DNA of 44,113 nucleotides, taken from contig CAYYRB010000016.1 in the NCBI GenBank assembly GCA_964473995.1, positions 1 through 44,113 of the forward strand, in the 5' to 3' direction. A model generated the notes under the pieces. That model made no database searches. It saw only the letters and a program-made list of their open reading frames with translations, and was not told the origin of the DNA. Below are positions 42,573 through 44,113 of the stretch, piece by piece (positions within the stretch are counted from its first letter, which is position 1; each line of letters opens with the position of its first letter). The position numbers and the translations under genes are program-made. Source of the stretch: JAKRSD01 sp964473995 (lineage in GTDB: Bacteria > Bacteroidota > Bacteroidia > CAIKAF01).

Positions 42573-43610
42573 GTGGTGAAGAATAAACAGTTTTTCGGTC
42601 AGGGGTTTATTTTTTTTCTTGGTTTTATGCTTTTGTTGAGCAGTTGCGGGTACGTGGAGATGTACACCAAGCCCGTAGTCAACAGTGATTCTTCGTACGT
42701 ATATGTACGCACAGGCCAAGATTACACCGACTTTTTGGACAGTCTCGGAAAAACGGGTATGATCAATCCGTACAGCCATTTTCGCAGGGCTGCCAAAGTA
42801 TATGGTTACAAAGATTTGTTCAAGCCGGGACGGTATAAATTGAAAAAAGGAATGACGGCCGTTGAGGCGTTAAAACACCTTCGCTCGGGTAAGAGGGAGC
42901 CGGTCACATTTTCATTTCATTATCTGCGTACTCCCGAATCGTTGGCTGCAAAAGTGGCTTCCAAACTGGAGCCGGATTCAGCCCGTGTAATGCGCCTGCT
43001 TTCGGATTCCTTATTTACGCGAAAAGAATTCGGGCTATCGCCTGTTCAGGCTTCCGTTATATTTATCCCGAATACGTATGAAATTCATTGGCATGTTTCT
43101 GCGGAGGATTTTTGCCGGCGCATGAAAAAGGAATATGACACTTTTTGGAATACAGAGAGAAAAAAGAAAGCGGATGCCATAGGTCTTTCGCCGGTTCAGG
43201 TGAGTATACTTGCCTCCTTGGTGCAGGCGGAACAGAGCCGCGTTTCGTCTGAATGGCCCGTGATAGCCGGCCTTTATCTGAACCGCCTGAAGAAGGGAAT
43301 GTTGCTGCAAAGTGATCCCACGGTAGTTTTCGCCCACCGCGATTTCAGCCTCAAGCGGGTGCTTTTGCGTCATTTGGAAATTGACTCGCCCTTCAATACC
43401 TACAAATATTCGGGATTACCCCCCGGGCCCATCAACATGCCCGAACCCTCCGTAATTGATGCGGTACTTAATGCAGCAAAACACGATTACTTATTTATGT
43501 GCGCTAAGGAAGATCTTTCCGGCAGGCACAGCTTTGCAGCCACTTTAGCGCAGCATAATCGGAATGCGGCAGCTTATCAGCGGGCTCTTAATAGAAACGG
43601 TATTCGCTGA
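42573..43610 (+). CDS. mltG: Endolytic transglycosylase MltG
   Basis: An inner-membrane-anchored transglycosylase that cuts nascent glycan strands. The GTG pair at 42573/42576 opens the membrane anchor FFGQGFIFFLGFMLLLSSCG; a longer frame from 42480 overlaps the divergent DUF4159 start and is not favoured. The N-terminal LysM-like region (PGRYKLKKGMTAVEALKHLR) and the YceG domain are present: SILASLVQAEQSRVSSEWP with the catalytic Glu region (here QAEQ rather than EKET), YLNRLKKGMLLQSDPTVVFA and YSGLPPGPINMP. A near-consensus -7 box TTACTTTG (42564-42571) lies almost on the start codon. Confidence 0.93.
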   Translation: MVKNKQFFGQGFIFFLGFMLLLSSCGYVEMYTKPVVNSDSSYVYVRTGQDYTDFLDSLGKTGMINPYSHFRRAAKVYGYKDLFKPGRYKLKKGMTAVEALKHLRSGKREPVTFSFHYLRTPESLAAKVASKLEPDSARVMRLLSDSLFTRKEFGLSPVQASVIFIPNTYEIHWHVSAEDFCRRMKKEYDTFWNTERKKKADAIGLSPVQVSILASLVQAEQSRVSSEWPVIAGLYLNRLKKGMLLQSDPTVVFAHRDFSLKRVLLRHLEIDSPFNTYKYSGLPPGPINMPEPSVIDAVLNAAKHDYLFMCAKEDLSGRHSFAATLAQHNRNAAAYQRALNRNGIR

Positions 43611-43637
43611 CTTCACACCATCAATCAGGCAGTTTTT

Positions 43638-44113
43638 TTATCTTCCTCCGGGTGATCTTACGGCTCCTCCGGAGCGGGATGGTTGCTGCATAGGTCTGGA
43701 CGGGCTTCTTGGGGGTGCTGAAGGCCTCGACGGTTGATAATTTCTGCCTCTGTCGGGTTGTGTTGCCGGCCTGGAAGGCTGATATCCCGGTTTTCTGCCG
43801 GGCTCCGCGTGGGGTTTCACCGAGGGTCTTTCCTGCCCCGAGGGCCTGACCGACGGATTCGTTCTTGCCGGATTGGTAGATGGTTTTGCGTCTGTGCGGG
43901 ATGGCACTTTTCCATCCGCCGGTTTGCCTGTTTCTTTGCCTCCATTGACCGGTTTTGCTGAAGGATTCGGTTTAACCGTTACATCCGGATTGGGCTTGGG
44001 GTTTTGGTAACTCACGTCGTATTTACCCGCCAGTTTGTTTTGGGTGAATGTGGTGGAGGTCTGCTTGTTTTTCATGTACCAACCCATGTTGGGGTGAAAA
44101 TAACATTGGGGAG
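43638..44113 (-). CDS. Proline-rich protein, partial (N-terminus beyond window)
   Basis: The minus-strand frame stays open to the right edge of the window, so this is the C-terminal part of a longer protein. A non-repetitive region ends in NKLAGKYDVSYQNPKP. About 110 residues of Pro/Ser/Arg/Lys/Gly-rich, disordered sequence follow, with recurrent PSRP and KP/RP pairs, ending in RSGGAVRSPGGR. No catalytic motif is visible. Pro/Arg-rich tails of this type occur in secreted Bacteroidota proteins, but I cannot assign a family. Confidence 0.6.
   Translation of the reverse strand, partial: PQCYFHPNMGWYMKNKQTSTTFTQNKLAGKYDVSYQNPKPNPDVTVKPNPSAKPVNGGKETGKPADGKVPSRTDAKPSTNPARTNPSVRPSGQERPSVKPHAEPGRKPGYQPSRPATQPDRGRNYQPSRPSAPPRSPSRPMQQPSRSGGAVRSPGGR

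Noticed and set aside
1..44113. tRNA, rRNA, insertion sequences, riboswitches
   Set aside because: I saw no tRNA cloverleaf, rRNA segment, transposase motif or recognised riboswitch by eye; a covariance-model search would be needed to exclude small RNAs.

Overview
This window looks like chromosomal DNA from a member of the Bacteroidota, probably a draft or metagenome-assembled genome. Three things point there. Several secreted proteins end in type IX secretion (T9SS) sorting domains of the NPTDD...G.Y...I type. Many genes are preceded by the Bacteroidota -7 box TAnnTTTG, sometimes with a TTG/TTTG -33 element about 19 bases upstream. Family choice and gene order also fit (pyrR-pyrB-STAS-rnz, OstA-like protein, DUF4476, DUF1573, DUF4159). 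Four runs of exactly 100 N are fixed-size scaffold gaps, and three of them interrupt genes.

Layout. 1-4096: two tandem secreted M43 metallopeptidases (the first lacks its 5' end). 4096-9032: methylmalonyl-CoA epimerase, cysS, an M28/glutaminyl-cyclase-like lipoprotein, a small secreted protein and a GMC oxidoreductase with a gap. 9026-10809 (minus): a four-helix membrane protein, a cytochrome c lipoprotein and HflX with a gap. 10902-15201: a 1000-residue secreted amidohydrolase and a second amidohydrolase-fold protein lacking the metal motif. 15202-16152: no intact gene; the minus strand holds frameshifted remains of an MbnP-like copper lipoprotein fused by deletion to the end of a MauG/MbnH-type diheme peroxidase. 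16424-20090: DUF4476, a four-helix membrane protein, DUF1573 and an S41 protease. 20143-26179: purC, phoH, SAM hydroxide adenosyltransferase, a monooxygenase-fold protein, the OstA-like protein and purA. 26268-29845: an NlpC/P60-CapA fusion and a T9SS-exported M1 aminopeptidase. 30164-34441: pyrR, pyrB, a STAS protein, a T9SS surface protein with a gap, rnz and ferritin. 34438-36780 (minus): miaA and the CCA-adding enzyme. 36911-41598: a carotenoid-tailoring block. 41815-44113: DUF4159, mltG and a partial proline-rich protein.

The most interesting region is 36911-41598. A CrtI/CrtD-type desaturase is translationally coupled to a CruF-type 1,2-hydratase, as expected for monocyclic carotenoids of the saproxanthin/myxol type. 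These are followed by a Rieske non-heme iron oxygenase whose end overlaps the start of a flavoprotein resembling the CrtU/CruE carotene desaturase/methyltransferase family. Together they suggest an undescribed end-group modification; this is inference from family resemblance and gene order. The second notable item is the MbnP-MbnH relic, which open-reading-frame calling alone would miss. I found no rRNA, tRNA, CRISPR array, insertion sequence or prophage. Family assignments rest on motifs read by eye, not on database searches.
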